Positions 25,261 through 35,149 of a DNA stretch of 64,000 nucleotides are shown one piece after another. The notes below the pieces were generated by a model. The model was not told the DNA's origin. It saw nothing but the letters and a program-made list of their open reading frames with translations, and did not search any database. Position numbers and translations under genes: made by a program. Source of the stretch: Burkholderiales bacterium (lineage in GTDB: Bacteria > Pseudomonadota > Gammaproteobacteria > Burkholderiales > Casimicrobiaceae); contig JAEUPL010000005.1 of NCBI GenBank assembly GCA_016790165.1, positions 1 through 64,000 on the forward strand. Direction: 5' to 3'. Every line of letters begins with the position of its first letter. The stretch's first letter is position 1.

Positions 25261-26892
25261 ATGCAAAAAGAACAACTCATCGACTGGCTGACGGCGGGCA
25301 TCCGCCGCGCCGGGCTCTCCGACACCGCCGTACCCGCTCTGGAGCGCCCGAAGCAGGCCGAACACGGCGACTGGGCCACCAATATTGCGCTGCAGATGGC
25401 GAAGCCACTGGGCAAAAATCCGCGCGAAGTCGCGACCCTGCTGAAAGCCGCGCTTGACGCGCAACCGAACACGATGGTGAGCGAAATCGCCATTGCCGGC
25501 CCCGGTTTCATCAATATTCGCCTGAATCCGGCGGCGAAATTCTCGGTCGTCGCCGATGCGCTGCGGCAGGGCGACGCCTTTGGCTGCGGCACCGGGCGCG
25601 CTGGCGAAAAGGTCCTGGTGGAATTCGTCTCCGCCAACCCGACCGGGCCGCTGCACACCGGCCACGCGCGCCAGGCCGCGCTGGGCGACACGCTGTGCAA
25701 CCTGCTCGAGACGCAGGGCTGCACGGTGCACCGGGAGTTCTATTACAACGATGCGGGCAATCAGATCGACAACCTCGCGCGCTCAGTGCAGCTGCGCGCC
25801 AAGGGCGTGGAGCCGGGAAGCGCCGACTGGCCGGACGATGGCTATCGCGGCGACTACATCGTTGAAATTGGCAAGCAATTCGTTGCGTCCGGTGGCGACG
25901 TGGATGACACCGACGCCGTGCGTGCCTTCGCCGTCAATGTGCTGCGCGGCGAGCAGGATCGCGACCTCACGGCCTTCGGCGTCAAAAAGTTCGATTGCTA
26001 CTACCTCGAAAGCTCGCTTTACACCGACGGCCGTGTCGACAGGACCGTCGCTGGCCTGAAGGCGTCGGGCCACACCTTTGAGCAGGATGGCGCGCTCTGG
26101 CTGAAGACCACCGACTTTGGCGACGACAAGGACCGCGTGATGAAGAAGGCGGCGGGTGGCTACACGTATTTCGTGCCCGACGTGGCCTACCACGTCACCA
26201 AGTGGGAACGCGGTTTCACGCAGGTGGTGAACATTCAGGGCACCGATCACCACGGCACCATCGCCCGCGTACGCGCGGGCCTGCAGGCGCTCAACGCCGG
26301 CATCCCCAAGGGCTACCCGGACTACCTGCTGCACAGCATGGTGCGCGTGATGCGTGGCGGTGAAGAGGTGAAGATCAGCAAGCGCGCCGGCAGCTACATC
26401 ACACTCGGTGAACTGATCGAATGGGTCGGCCGCGACGCCGTGCGCTTCTTCCTGGTCTCGCGCAAGGCGGACAGCGAATTCACCTTTGATATCGATCTGG
26501 CGCTGTCGCAAAGCGAAGAAAACCCGGTGTACTACGTGCAGTACGCGCACGCCCGCATCTGCTCAGTGCTGCGCGAAGCGGCCGTGAGCGACGACGCCTT
26601 GCGCGCGGCTGACCTCGGTTTGCTGACGCACGAAAAGGCCGAGGCACTGGCGACCAAACTGGCCGACTATCCCGGTTTGCTGGTCACCGCAGCGCGCGAT
26701 CTGGCACCGCATCTGTTGCCCTACTACCTGCGCGACATCGCGGCCGCGTTCCATGCTTATTACGCCGCCGAGCGTATCCGCGTGGATGATCCGGCGCTAC
26801 GTGCCGCGCGCACCGCGCTGGCTGCGGCGACGGCACGGGTGCTGAGAAACGGACTGCGACTGATGGGCGTCTCCGCGCCCGAGAAAATGTAA
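25261..26892 (+). CDS. argS: arginine--tRNA ligase
   Basis: A 543-residue class I aminoacyl-tRNA synthetase charging tRNA-Arg. The HIGH-type signature is [11 protein letters not shown], the KMSKS-type loop is [13 protein letters not shown], and the C-terminal anticodon-binding domain ends [16 protein letters not shown]. The start at 25261 ([10 protein letters not shown]) fits the family; GGGATAAT 11-18 bases upstream could be a -10 region, which would leave a very short leader. The SPOR gene starts 11 bp after the stop. Confidence 0.97.
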   Translation: MQKEQLIDWLTAGIRRAGLSDTAVPALERPKQAEHGDWATNIALQMAKPLGKNPREVATLLKAALDAQPNTMVSEIAIAGPGFINIRLNPAAKFSVVADALRQGDAFGCGTGRAGEKVLVEFVSANPTGPLHTGHARQAALGDTLCNLLETQGCTVHREFYYNDAGNQIDNLARSVQLRAKGVEPGSADWPDDGYRGDYIVEIGKQFVASGGDVDDTDAVRAFAVNVLRGEQDRDLTAFGVKKFDCYYLESSLYTDGRVDRTVAGLKASGHTFEQDGALWLKTTDFGDDKDRVMKKAAGGYTYFVPDVAYHVTKWERGFTQVVNIQGTDHHGTIARVRAGLQALNAGIPKGYPDYLLHSMVRVMRGGEEVKISKRAGSYITLGELIEWVGRDAVRFFLVSRKADSEFTFDIDLALSQSEENPVYYVQYAHARICSVLREAAVSDDALRAADLGLLTHEKAEALATKLADYPGLLVTAARDLAPHLLPYYLRDIAAAFHAYYAAERIRVDDPALRAARTALAAATARVLRNGLRLMGVSAPEKM

Positions 26893-26903
26893 GAATCTGC
26901 GCC

Positions 26904-27539
26904 GTGGATCTCTCTTCGCAATCTCGCGCTTCGGTGCTGGTCTTTGGCGGACTGGTAGGTTTTGTCGCCGGTCTGGTGGTGGCAGGCGTCATCGCCATCT
27001 GGATCTATAACGCCGCGCCATTTCGCGCCGACTCGACGCCGCAGAAGCTCGAAAAGCTGGAACCGTTCAAGCCGAAGGCTGACAAGGTCGAGGCCAAACC
27101 CACGGGCCAATCCGGGGCATTGGCCAAGGACGAGAACAAGCCCGACGCTGAGCGTATCGTGCAACCCGGAACGTCCACCAAATCCTCAACCGATCCGGCA
27201 CCGGGCACCGGCAATCCTGCTCCCATGCCGGTTCCCAAGGGAGACGGCAAGGCAGACGGCAAGTCGGGCAAGTCGAGCGACACGGAACCTTCGCCCAGCG
27301 CGGAGCCCCGTGGGCGGATCTGGCTGCAAGTGGGCGCTTACGCCAACAGACAGGATGCGGAAAATCAGCGGGCGCGCTTCGCGATGCTCGGCTACGAGGC
27401 GAAACTCGAAACCACCGACGTGCCCCACAAGGGGACCGTGCATCGCGTACGTGTTGGCCCCTACCGCGATCCGGATGAAGCGGGCAAGGTGCGCGGCGAA
27501 CTGGCGCGGCAGGGGATTGAGGTTTCGGTCGTCAAGTAG
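26904..27539 (+). CDS. SPOR-domain inner membrane protein (FtsN-like)
   Basis: A 211-residue bitopic protein. A membrane segment at about 13-35 is followed by a long Pro/Lys/Ser linker and a C-terminal SPOR domain (about 137-210; RIWLQVGAYANRQDAE, VHRVRVGPYRD) that binds denuded septal peptidoglycan. The architecture is that of FtsN, and argS-SPOR-dsbA is a common order in this group. It starts with GTG. Likely a divisome or cell-wall factor, but identity with FtsN is not proven. Confidence 0.88.
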   Translation: MDLSSQSRASVLVFGGLVGFVAGLVVAGVIAIWIYNAAPFRADSTPQKLEKLEPFKPKADKVEAKPTGQSGALAKDENKPDAERIVQPGTSTKSSTDPAPGTGNPAPMPVPKGDGKADGKSGKSSDTEPSPSAEPRGRIWLQVGAYANRQDAENQRARFAMLGYEAKLETTDVPHKGTVHRVRVGPYRDPDEAGKVRGELARQGIEVSVVK

Positions 27540-27540
27540 C

Positions 27541-27820
27541 GCGGCGCGTGCGCGCCGCGCAGGACGACGGCCCGCTGCGCGGGCCTAAGACGACGGTCGG
27601 CGGGCGTCGCCCTTGACCTAGGACGACGCGCCTCTCGCGCCAGGACGCAAAGCCTGGCGAACGGGTCGCCTCCAAAGCACGTTGGCGGCGTGCCGCACGT
27701 GAAACGCGTATTGGTTGCATTGCACGCATTACTAGGCAAGCCAGGCGAGTCATCATCGCCCCATCTTGCGTCCTAGCGACGCAGGCCGTCGTCCTAGCTC
27801 GCGCAGCGAGCGTCGTTCTC
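27541..27820. repeat. cluster of AGGACGACG units with GC hairpins, in opposed arrays
   Basis: Left array: AGGACGACG at 27561, AAGACGACG at 27587, AGGACGACG at 27620 and AGGACGCAAAG at 27642, the first three each followed by a short GC palindrome (for example GGCCCGCTGCGCGGGCC). Right array, inverted: CTTGCGTCCT near 27765, CGTCGTCCT at 27787 and CGTCGTTCT at 27811, again with a hairpin (GCTCGCGCAGCGAGC). The arrays face each other across about 120 bp. It fills the gap between the SPOR gene and dsbA; no gene is present. Confidence 0.75.
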
Positions 27821-27892
27821 CCTCGTCAGCGAACCAATGTGCTCATGCGTTAGTCTTACCGCTTGCAACAGCAAAAACAACACGGAGACAAC

Positions 27893-28549
27893 ATGGTTCG
27901 CTGGGTTAAATCCCTCCAATGGCTGGCAATGGGCTTGATGGCCGCCTCGTTCAGCGCCGGTGCGCAGGAACAGTTCGCAGAAGGCAAAGACTTCCTGCGC
28001 CTTAAAAACCCCGTCGCGGTTGAATCCGGCGCCAAGATTGAGGTGATTGAATTTTTCAGTTACGGCTGCCCGCATTGCAAGGATCTTGAGGAATACCTCG
28101 GGCCGTGGCTGAAGAAAGTGCCAGCCGATGTGTCGTTCAAACGGGTTCCGGTGTCATTTCAGCCGGCGTGGACCAATCTCGGCAAGATCTACTACACGCT
28201 CGACGCACTCGGACGGGAAGACCTGTCGGTCAAGGTCTTTCAGGCATACCACAGCGCCAACGTGCGTCTGAGCGAAGAAAAGACGTTCTTCGATTGGGCG
28301 GCGGGCAATGGCCTCGATGCGACCAAGGTCAAGGAAATGTGGGCGTCGTTCGCTGTCAACAGCAAGATGAATCGCGCCAAGACGCTGGCCAGCAACTACA
28401 GTGTTGACTCCGTGCCCGTGATCTTTGTCGACGGCAAGTTCAAGGTGCAGGCCACCACGGCGGGCGGGCAAGGCACAATCGCCCACAAGAACATTCCGGC
28501 CGCGATCGAGTTCCTCGTCGCCAAGGCGCGCAGCGAACGCAAGAAATAG
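27893..28549 (+). CDS. dsbA: thiol:disulfide interchange protein DsbA
   Basis: A 218-residue periplasmic oxidase that introduces disulfides into exported proteins. The signal peptide ends at about SAGAQ; the active site is C59-P-H-C62 in FFSYGCPHC, the standard DsbA motif, and the cis-Pro loop is SVPVIFV. GGAG lies 6 bases before the ATG at 27893. A second DsbA-like gene follows after 26 bp. Transcription must cross or start within the repeat cluster upstream. Confidence 0.95.
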   Translation: MVRWVKSLQWLAMGLMAASFSAGAQEQFAEGKDFLRLKNPVAVESGAKIEVIEFFSYGCPHCKDLEEYLGPWLKKVPADVSFKRVPVSFQPAWTNLGKIYYTLDALGREDLSVKVFQAYHSANVRLSEEKTFFDWAAGNGLDATKVKEMWASFAVNSKMNRAKTLASNYSVDSVPVIFVDGKFKVQATTAGGQGTIAHKNIPAAIEFLVAKARSERKK

Positions 28550-28575
28550 GACTGTCACGCGTCGGGGAGCGGCTC

Positions 28576-29223
28576 ATGCAAACACGTCGGCGGTGGCTGA
28601 GCGTGGTCGCGGTGCAAACCGCGTTGGTCGCGCTCGCGTTCATCGCGCCCGCAGCCCATGCGCAGCGGCAGTTCAACGAAGGTGCGGCCTGGGTCAAGCT
28701 GGCCCATCCGCAAGCACCCGAGTCGGGCAGCAAGATCGAGGTGATCGAATTTTTCAGCTACGGCTGCATTCACTGCTATCACCTCGAAGAACACATTGCA
28801 GCGTGGGCCGCGAAGCTGCCGGCCGACGTCGTGTTCAAGCGCGTGCCGGTGTTCTCGGCGCCATATGCGCGCCTGTACTACACCCTGGAATTACTCGGCC
28901 GCGACGAGCTGAACGCGAAGGTGTTCCGCGCGATCCATGATGAGCGCATCAATCTGCAGGACGAAGCGGTCGCGCTCGCGTGGCTGGAGCGCCAGGGTAT
29001 TGATCGCGCGCGCTTGCGTGACGCCTGGAACGCGTTCTCGCTCAACGCCAAAATCAGCCGCACCCGCACGCTCGCCGGCCTCTATGCGCTTGAGGCGACG
29101 CCGTCGGTGATCGTCGACGGCAAGTATCGCGTGGTTTATGCGCCGGGCCGACTGGAGATGAACCAGACCGCCGACGTGCTGGCCTTCCTCATTGCGAAGG
29201 CACGCAGCGAGCGGGGCAAGTAG
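28576..29223 (+). CDS. second DsbA-like thiol:disulfide protein (CIHC active site)
   Basis: A 215-residue periplasmic protein clearly paralogous to its neighbour (EVIEFFSYGC..HC.LEE and VPADV/LPADVVFKRVPV are shared) but with active site C64-I-H-C67 in place of CPHC. The dipeptide between the cysteines sets the redox potential, so its activity probably differs. The cis-Pro loop is ATPSVIV. Signal peptide ends AAHAQ. GGGGAG precedes the ATG. Probably arose by tandem duplication and is likely co-transcribed with dsbA. Confidence 0.92.
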   Translation: MQTRRRWLSVVAVQTALVALAFIAPAAHAQRQFNEGAAWVKLAHPQAPESGSKIEVIEFFSYGCIHCYHLEEHIAAWAAKLPADVVFKRVPVFSAPYARLYYTLELLGRDELNAKVFRAIHDERINLQDEAVALAWLERQGIDRARLRDAWNAFSLNAKISRTRTLAGLYALEATPSVIVDGKYRVVYAPGRLEMNQTADVLAFLIAKARSERGK

Positions 29224-29229
29224 GTCGTT

Positions 29230-30066
29230 TTGACCAGCGCTGCGGTCGGGGTCGACGCGATTGGCCTGCGGCACGCACGTTTCCATTCGCCGGCGCGGCT
29301 GCGCATCGCCTGCCTGGTGCCGTCGATCACTGAAACGCTCTTCGCACTCGGACTCGGTGATCGAGTCGTTGCGCGCACCGGCTTTTGCATTCATCCCGAA
29401 CCGGCCGTCCGCGAGGTGCCCAAAGTGGGCGGCACCAAGGACGTCAACCTCGCGCGGCTGCTCGCGACGGAACCGACGCATGTGATCGTCAACATCGACG
29501 AAAACCGCAAGGACGCCGTCGATCAGATCCGCCGCGCCGTCCCGAATGTGATCGTCACCCACCCGGTACGCCCCGAGGACAATGTGGCGCTGTTTGCGCT
29601 ATTCGGCTACGTGTTCAGCGCCGATGCGGCGGCAGCGGCGCTCACGCGCGACTTCGCCGATGCGCTCGACACCGCGCGGGCCGTGGGCGCGCAGGCTGAC
29701 CGCGAGCCGGTGCTGTATCTCATCTGGAAGCAGCCGTGGATGACCGTGTCGCGCGACACCTACGTGAGCGCCATGCTTGCCACGGTCGGTTGGAGCACGC
29801 TCCCCGCGCAGGCCGAGCGCCGCTACCCCGAACTCGACGCGGACGACGCGGCATGGCGCGACGCCGCGCGCATCCTGCTTTCAAGCGAGCCCTATCCGTT
29901 TGCCGAGGATCACGTTCAGGCGTTGCGCGAGGCGGCACCCAACGCGCCGCCCGTGGCGCTGGTCGACGGCGAGATGACGAGCTGGTACGGCGTGCGGGCC
30001 ATCGCCGGATTGCGCTATCTTGCGCGGCTGCGACAGGCGGAGGCTCTGACGCTCAGTGGCTTTTAG
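29230..30066 (+). CDS. BtuF-like helical-backbone metal/cobalamin receptor
   Basis: A 278-residue protein of the periplasmic-binding type III fold used for vitamin B12 and siderophores: RIACLVPSITETLFALGLGDRVV, FCIHPEPAV, VGGTKDVNLARLLATEPTHVI and a late GEMTSWYG. No export signal is visible, and no permease or ATPase is near, so it may be a stand-alone cytoplasmic member. It starts with TTG at 29230, 6 bp after the dsbA-like gene. Its last codons and TAG stop lie inside copy 4 of the 120-bp element. Confidence 0.82.
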   Translation: MTSAAVGVDAIGLRHARFHSPARLRIACLVPSITETLFALGLGDRVVARTGFCIHPEPAVREVPKVGGTKDVNLARLLATEPTHVIVNIDENRKDAVDQIRRAVPNVIVTHPVRPEDNVALFALFGYVFSADAAAAALTRDFADALDTARAVGAQADREPVLYLIWKQPWMTVSRDTYVSAMLATVGWSTLPAQAERRYPELDADDAAWRDAARILLSSEPYPFAEDHVQALREAAPNAPPVALVDGEMTSWYGVRAIAGLRYLARLRQAEALTLSGF

Positions 30067-30175
30067 CGTCGAACGACCATTCAACGGTCGTTAGCGCCTG
30101 CTTCTGCATCAAGTCGACTTAACAGAAAAACTGTCGAAAACGACCAATCAGCCGTCGATAGCGGCCCAAAGCTGA
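30056..30175. repeat. 120-bp two-fold symmetric intergenic element, copy 4
   Basis: Left end GTGGCTTTTA, right end CCCAAAGCTGA, centre AAGTCGACTT (GTCGAC 30113-30118), 60 bp from each end. The left half has a perfect mini-hairpin AACGACC-N7-GGTCGTT at half-positions 17-37; the right half has the matching CGAC/GGTCG pair. The left end overlaps the last codons and TAG of the BtuF-like gene; the right end stops 9 bp before the dxs stop. Convergent gene pair. Confidence 0.85.
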
Positions 30176-30184
30176 TTAGCGCGG

Positions 30185-32077
30185 TCAACCCACCGGACTG
30201 AAGGCAACGCAGCGTTCGCGAATGCTGCGCTCGATGCCGGCGGCATCGAGCCCTGCGGAGGCAAGCATGAGGGCCGGGTCGCCCTGATCGATAAAGCGAT
30301 CCGGCAGCCCAAGCGTGAGCAGCGCGCAGGCGAGGCCGGCCTGCGCCAGACACTCGGCCACCGCGCTGCCCGCGCTGCCTTCGACTGAGGCCTCTTCCAC
30401 CGTCACCAGCAGATCATGCGTGGCCGCCAGCTCGCGGATTAGCGCGCCGTCGAGCGGTTTGACGAAGCGCATATTGACCAGCGTCGCGTCGAGCGCGTCG
30501 GCGGCGACGCGTGCCGGGTGCAGCATTGCCCCCCAGCCAAGAATGGCCACGCGACGCCCGGCCGTCGCGGTGCTCGGTACCCCCGAGCGCTCGCGCACCC
30601 GCACGCCTTTGCCATGAGCCAGCGGCGCGAAGCCCGCTTCCGGCGCGCCGTGCGCCGCGCCGCGCGGATAGCGCACGGCCACCGGTGAGGCCAGCGCCAC
30701 GGCGTGCGAGAGCATGGCACGACACTCCGCCGCGTCACTCGCGCTCATGATGGTCATGTTCGGCAGACAACGTAGATAGGCCACGTCGAAACTGCCGGCG
30801 TGCGTGGGGCCGTCGGCACCGACCAAACCCGCGCGGTCAATCGCAAACACGACGGGGAGATTCTGCAGTACGACGTCGTGCACCAGTTGATCGTAGGCGC
30901 GTTGCAGGAACGTCGAATAAATCGCCACCACGGGTTTCATGCCTTCGCAGGCGAGGCCCGCTGCAAAGGTCACGCTGTGCTGCTCCGCGATGCCGACGTC
31001 GAAGTAGTTATCCGGATGCTCCTTCGAGAAGCGCACCATGCCTGAGCCTTCGCGCATCGCGGGCGTAATGCCGACGATGGTCCTGTCTGCCGCAACCGCA
31101 TCGCACAGCCAGTCACCAAAAATGTCCGAGTAGGTCTTCTTTGGCGACTTCCCCGGGTCTGCCGGGGGGATGCCGACGACGTGATCAAATTTGCCGACAC
31201 CGTGATAGAGGATCGGATCATCCTCGGCCCGCTCGTAACCGGCTCCTTTGCGTGTGAGCACATGCAGAAACTGCGGGCCTGGCCGGTCCTTCACCTTGTT
31301 CAGCGTGTCGACCAGCAGATTCACATCATGCCCGTCGATCGGGCCGATGTAGTTGAAGCCGAACTCTTCCCACATGGTGCCAGGCAGAACCATGCCCTTC
31401 ATGTGCTCTTCCCAGCGCCGCGCGAAGCGCGACACGGGCGGCAATGCCGACAGCACGCTCTTGCCCACACTGCGCACCTTGCCATAGGTCTTTGAAGCGA
31501 GCAGCCGGGAGAGGTAGTTATTGAGCGCGCCGACCGGTTCGCTGATCGACATCTCGTTGTCGTTGAGGATCACCAGCACGTTGGCGTCCATCGCACCCGC
31601 GTTGTTCAGCGCTTCAAACGCCATGCCCGCCGTCATCGAACCATCACCAATGATCGCCACCACACGCCGCGCTTCTCCCTTGGCCTTGGCGGCGACCGCC
31701 ATGCCCAGTGCCGCCGAGATGCTGGTGGACGAATGCGCGACACCAAAGGTGTCGTACGGGCTTTCGTCGCGCTTGGGGAATCCCGCAAGGCCACCCCATT
31801 GCCGCAGCGTGTGCATGCGTTCGCGGCGACCGGTCAGCACCTTGTGCGGATAGCACTGATGGCCCACGTCCCAGACCAGCCGATCATGCGGCGTGTCAAA
31901 GCAGTAGTGCAGGGCAACCGTGAGCTCAATCACGCCGAGGTTTGACGACAGATGCCCGCCGGTTTTCGACACGGAGTCGAGCACATAGGCACGCAGTTCG
32001 TCACAAACGGCGGGCAACGCCGTGCTGGGTTGGGTGCGCAGTTGAGAGGGTTCGATGATCGAATCGAGCAGTGACAT
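30185..32077 (-). CDS. dxs: 1-deoxy-D-xylulose-5-phosphate synthase
   Basis: A 630-residue ThDP enzyme condensing pyruvate and glyceraldehyde-3-phosphate, the entry step of the MEP isoprenoid pathway. Visible: [33 protein letters not shown], the ThDP motif [18 protein letters not shown] and the transketolase pyrimidine domain with [15 protein letters not shown]. Full length. It follows ispA on the same strand after a short gap (26 bp), so ispA and dxs are an isoprenoid operon with xseB at its head. Confidence 0.97.
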   Translation of the reverse strand: MSLLDSIIEPSQLRTQPSTALPAVCDELRAYVLDSVSKTGGHLSSNLGVIELTVALHYCFDTPHDRLVWDVGHQCYPHKVLTGRRERMHTLRQWGGLAGFPKRDESPYDTFGVAHSSTSISAALGMAVAAKAKGEARRVVAIIGDGSMTAGMAFEALNNAGAMDANVLVILNDNEMSISEPVGALNNYLSRLLASKTYGKVRSVGKSVLSALPPVSRFARRWEEHMKGMVLPGTMWEEFGFNYIGPIDGHDVNLLVDTLNKVKDRPGPQFLHVLTRKGAGYERAEDDPILYHGVGKFDHVVGIPPADPGKSPKKTYSDIFGDWLCDAVAADRTIVGITPAMREGSGMVRFSKEHPDNYFDVGIAEQHSVTFAAGLACEGMKPVVAIYSTFLQRAYDQLVHDVVLQNLPVVFAIDRAGLVGADGPTHAGSFDVAYLRCLPNMTIMSASDAAECRAMLSHAVALASPVAVRYPRGAAHGAPEAGFAPLAHGKGVRVRERSGVPSTATAGRRVAILGWGAMLHPARVAADALDATLVNMRFVKPLDGALIRELAATHDLLVTVEEASVEGSAGSAVAECLAQAGLACALLTLGLPDRFIDQGDPALMLASAGLDAAGIERSIRERCVAFSPVG

Positions 32078-32103
32078 CGGAGGGAGTCAGTCGGAAAGTG
32101 GTC

Positions 32104-32994
32104 TCAGGCGCTGCGCGCCAGCATGCTGCGTGCGAGCTCCAATAAGCGCTGCGTGGGCCGGGCGACGGGTAGCGCGGCAATGGCTTCCTGCGTCAGGCGC
32201 TCGGCATAGACGCGCGCGGCCTCAATGCCCATCAGCGAAACAAAAGTCGGCTTGTCATTGGCGGCGTCTTTGCCGGCCGTTTTGCCGAGCGTGGCGCTGT
32301 CGGCCGTGGCGTCCAGCACGTCGTCGACGACCTGAAAACAAAGCCCGAGTTTTTGCGCGTACGCCGTGAGCGCCGTGATCGTTTCGTCATCCTCGCCCGT
32401 GAGCAGCGCGGGCAGGATGACCGAGGCTTCGAACATGGCCCCCGTTTTCAGGGCGTGCATTTCTTCGAGCGCGTCCTGCGTCATGCGTTGGCCGACATTG
32501 GCGAGATCAATCGCCTGCCCGCCGGCCATGCCGTAGGCGCCGGAGGCTTCCGCCAGCGAACGGCACGCAGCCACGATCCCCGTGTTGCTTGCCGGTGCGG
32601 CCAGCAACACGGCAAAAGCGAGCGGTTGCAGCGCGTCACCTGCAAGCATCGCGGTGGCCTCGCCGAACACCATGTGATTGGTGGGTTTACCACGCCGCAT
32701 CGCGTCGTCGTCCATGCAAGGCAAATCGTCATGAATCAGGGAATACGCGTGAATCATTTCGACAGCCGCCGCGGCGTGGTCGGCGAGCGAGACGCTCGCG
32801 CCAACGGCTTCGGCCGCCGCATAGGCAAGCAGCGCGCGTAAACGCTTCCCCCCGCCCGCCGCGCTGTAGCGCATGGCCGCGAGCAGGCGCCCGGACGCCA
32901 GTTCGCCCGCGGGCAACCAGCGCAACAGCGCCGCTTCGGCCCGCGCGCGGTGATGTGCGGACCATTCCGCCAGCGGTTCGGTGGAATGCGTCAC
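32104..32994 (-). CDS. ispA: (2E,6E)-farnesyl diphosphate synthase
   Basis: A 296-residue polyprenyl synthase elongating DMAPP with IPP to farnesyl diphosphate. The first aspartate-rich motif is DDLPCMDDD (89-97), the second DDVLD in VVDDVLDATADS, and GGKRLRALL is the IPP-binding basic segment. It starts with GTG at 32994, 3 bp after the xseB stop. Order xseB-ispA-dxs is typical of betaproteobacteria. Confidence 0.96.
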   Translation of the reverse strand: MTHSTEPLAEWSAHHRARAEAALLRWLPAGELASGRLLAAMRYSAAGGGKRLRALLAYAAAEAVGASVSLADHAAAAVEMIHAYSLIHDDLPCMDDDAMRRGKPTNHMVFGEATAMLAGDALQPLAFAVLLAAPASNTGIVAACRSLAEASGAYGMAGGQAIDLANVGQRMTQDALEEMHALKTGAMFEASVILPALLTGEDDETITALTAYAQKLGLCFQVVDDVLDATADSATLGKTAGKDAANDKPTFVSLMGIEAARVYAERLTQEAIAALPVARPTQRLLELARSMLARSA

Positions 32995-32997
32995 GCG

Positions 32998-33216
32998 CTA
33001 CTCGGGCTGATACGGTTTCAGGAGATCGCCCTCGAGCACCTTAACTTGCTGCTCCACTTGCGCCAGTTCGCCTTGGGCGTACTTGAGCAGTTCGGCTCCA
33101 CGTTTGTAGGCTGCGAGCGAGTCCGCGAGCGGCAAATTGCCGCTTTCGAGGTCGGCGACCAGCTTTTCCAGCTCGTCGAGTGCCGATTCGAAGGTTTTGG
33201 GAGCGGACTTGGCCAT
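32998..33216 (-). CDS. xseB: exodeoxyribonuclease VII small subunit
   Basis: A 72-residue subunit that with XseA forms the single-strand-specific exonuclease VII. The whole protein fits the family: FESALDELEKLVADLESGNL, then LADSLAAYKRGAELL and a coiled-coil C-terminus. ATG at 33216. A longer in-frame open reading to 33744 is not conserved and is antisense noise. First gene of the xseB-ispA-dxs operon. xseA is not in the window. Confidence 0.95.
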   Translation of the reverse strand: MAKSAPKTFESALDELEKLVADLESGNLPLADSLAAYKRGAELLKYAQGELAQVEQQVKVLEGDLLKPYQPE

Positions 33217-33287
33217 GACAATCCGGCGTGCGCCTGATAAAGCACGCCATTTTACGGTGCGCCGCGAGGGCGTGGACGGCGCAGGGA

Positions 33288-33797
33288 CTACTGCCAGGGG
33301 CGAAAGAACGGCATGCCCTGGGGGCACTTGCCGTCCGCCCCGCTCCGTCGCTCGCCGCGCAGCGGAATCGTCGCTTGCTGGTCGCCGCTGATGACGGTCA
33401 GAAAGTCGAACTGTTCCCGACTTTTTGCGATGCGCAAACTGACGCGGTAGGTCACGTCGAGCACGCGACCGACGCCAGGCTGACTGCACCGCCCCAGCCA
33501 ACTCGAGGCCCACCCCGTCGGCGTGGCCGCCGCCTGCACGTCGCTCAAGCGGCAAATGATGCCCTGCGCCGCCATCACGCCCTGCCAATCGCGCGCCGTG
33601 AGATCGTCGTTGCTGTAGGTGTCGACGCAGAGGTCGCGCACTTTGCGGTTCCAGTCGATGTGCCACACCCCCTCCTTGAGCGTCGCGGCCGCGTCGACGG
33701 CCGTCCCAGGCGTGCTGGCACACACCGATAGCCCGATCAACCACGCCACGGCGAAGCGACGCGGACGCCAGCGGGAGGATCGCGATGAAATCTGCAT
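33288..33797 (-). CDS. periplasmic protein, probably DUF3617 family
   Basis: A 169-residue protein with an Arg-rich N-terminus, hydrophobic signal segment (FAVAWLIGLSVCAS) and a mature part starting LKEGVWHIDW, like DUF3617 (usually L.PG.W). Several cysteines (CVDTYS, CRLSDV, CSQPGV, CPQGMP) could form disulfides. Function unknown. ATG at 33797 is used; no strong ribosome site. It lies in the gap between xseB and the divergent Rieske gene. Confidence 0.65.
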   Translation of the reverse strand: MQISSRSSRWRPRRFAVAWLIGLSVCASTPGTAVDAAATLKEGVWHIDWNRKVRDLCVDTYSNDDLTARDWQGVMAAQGIICRLSDVQAAATPTGWASSWLGRCSQPGVGRVLDVTYRVSLRIAKSREQFDFLTVISGDQQATIPLRGERRSGADGKCPQGMPFFRPWQ

Positions 33798-33982
33798 CAA
33801 GTGGCGGCCGGATCGGGGTTGATATTCATGGGATAATACGCATGTTTGACGATGCAGCCTCCGGCCCCCAGGGCAGAGGTTGACTTAGCAAGGGTTGGGT
33901 GCGGTCCCACGGTCAGAGTAGCTGTCCATCATTGCACCTGGTTTTGTGTTGGGTTAACTCCTGTGTACTGGAAAGGGTTGCG

Positions 33983-35104
33983 ATGAGCCGCCTTCTCTCC
34001 GCCGCAGATTTGTCTGCGCCGGTGTCACAACTCCCCCCCTCGGCATACTTCGATGAAGCGCTGCTCGCCCGTGAGCGTGAGTTGCTGTTTGCGCACGGGC
34101 CAAACTACGTCGGGCACACGCTCATGGTGCCCGAAGTGAACGACTACGCCGTGCTGGCGTCGCGTCACAACGCCTATGCCCTGACGCACACCCCCGAGGG
34201 CATCAACCTGATCTCCAACGTTTGCCGACACCGGCAGGCACTGATGCTGACCGACCGCGGCTCGCTGTCCAGCAACGGTGGCAATGTGGTGTGCCCGCTG
34301 CATCGCTGGACCTATTCCGGCGCTGGTGAGTTGATCGGGGCGCCGCACTTCCCGTGCAACCCGGCGCTGCATTTGCGCAACAACGCGTTGAAGTCGTGGA
34401 ACGGGCTGCTGTTTGATGGTCCGCGCGATCCGGTGGTGGACCTCTCCGCGCTCTCGGCACAAACCCGCCAGCGGCTCGACTTTTCCGGCTACGTGTTCAA
34501 CCGCGCTGTCGTGCACGACTGTGCCTACAACTGGAAGACCTTCGTTGAGGTTTACCTCGAGGACTACCACGTCGGTCCGTTTCATCCGGGGCTGGGGCAT
34601 TTTGTCACCTGCGATGATCTGGCCTGGGAATGGGGAGACGAGTTCTCCGTGCAGACCGTGGGCGTCTCGAGTGCCTTCGGCAAGCCGGGCTCTCCGGTCT
34701 ACCAGCGCTGGCACGATCAAGTGCTCCAGTTCCGGCAAGGCGCCAAGCCCGAGCACGGCGCGATCTGGCTGACTTACTATCCCAACATCACCGTGGAGTG
34801 GTATCCGCACACGCTCGTTGTTTCGTCGCTGTGGCCGCAGAGCGTCGACCGCACGATGAACGTCGTCGAGTTCTATTACGCCGAGGAAGTGTCGCTGTTT
34901 GAGCCCGAATTCATCGCCGCACAACAGGCTGCCTACATGGAAACCTGTATTGAGGACGACGAGATCGGCGTGCGCATGGATGCGGGACGCCGCGCGCTGC
35001 ATGCGGAAGGTCGCGTTGAAGTTGGCCCGTACCAGAGCCCGATGGAAGACGGCATGCAGCACTTCCATGAGTGGTATCGCCAGCGCATGGCGTACGGCGA
35101 TTAA
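33983..35104 (+). CDS. Rieske-type aromatic-ring-hydroxylating oxygenase, large subunit
   Basis: A 373-residue oxygenase component. The Rieske [2Fe-2S] ligands are C81-x-H83 and C104-x2-H107 (CRHRQ and CPLHRW); the mononuclear iron site is in VYLEDYHVGPFHPG (Asp and two His) of the C-terminal catalytic domain. Substrate unknown; no reductase or small subunit is nearby. A gene of this type commonly sits divergent from xseB in Burkholderiales. Start at 33983 (MSRLLSAADL) follows GGAAAGGG. Confidence 0.9.
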   Translation: MSRLLSAADLSAPVSQLPPSAYFDEALLARERELLFAHGPNYVGHTLMVPEVNDYAVLASRHNAYALTHTPEGINLISNVCRHRQALMLTDRGSLSSNGGNVVCPLHRWTYSGAGELIGAPHFPCNPALHLRNNALKSWNGLLFDGPRDPVVDLSALSAQTRQRLDFSGYVFNRAVVHDCAYNWKTFVEVYLEDYHVGPFHPGLGHFVTCDDLAWEWGDEFSVQTVGVSSAFGKPGSPVYQRWHDQVLQFRQGAKPEHGAIWLTYYPNITVEWYPHTLVVSSLWPQSVDRTMNVVEFYYAEEVSLFEPEFIAAQQAAYMETCIEDDEIGVRMDAGRRALHAEGRVEVGPYQSPMEDGMQHFHEWYRQRMAYGD

Positions 35105-35149
35105 AGCAGGACATGGGGTGCCGCCGCGTGTTTGCCACAATGTGCGGGC

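Noticed and set aside
32998-33744. A 248-codon frame covering xseB
   Set aside because: Only the last 72 codons match XseB; the rest is antisense to, or out of frame with, the DUF3617-like gene.
33870-33960. An eighth copy of the 120-bp element around GTTGACTTAGCAA
   Set aside because: The centre is similar, but no ACAGCTTT-type ends occur 60 bp on either side.
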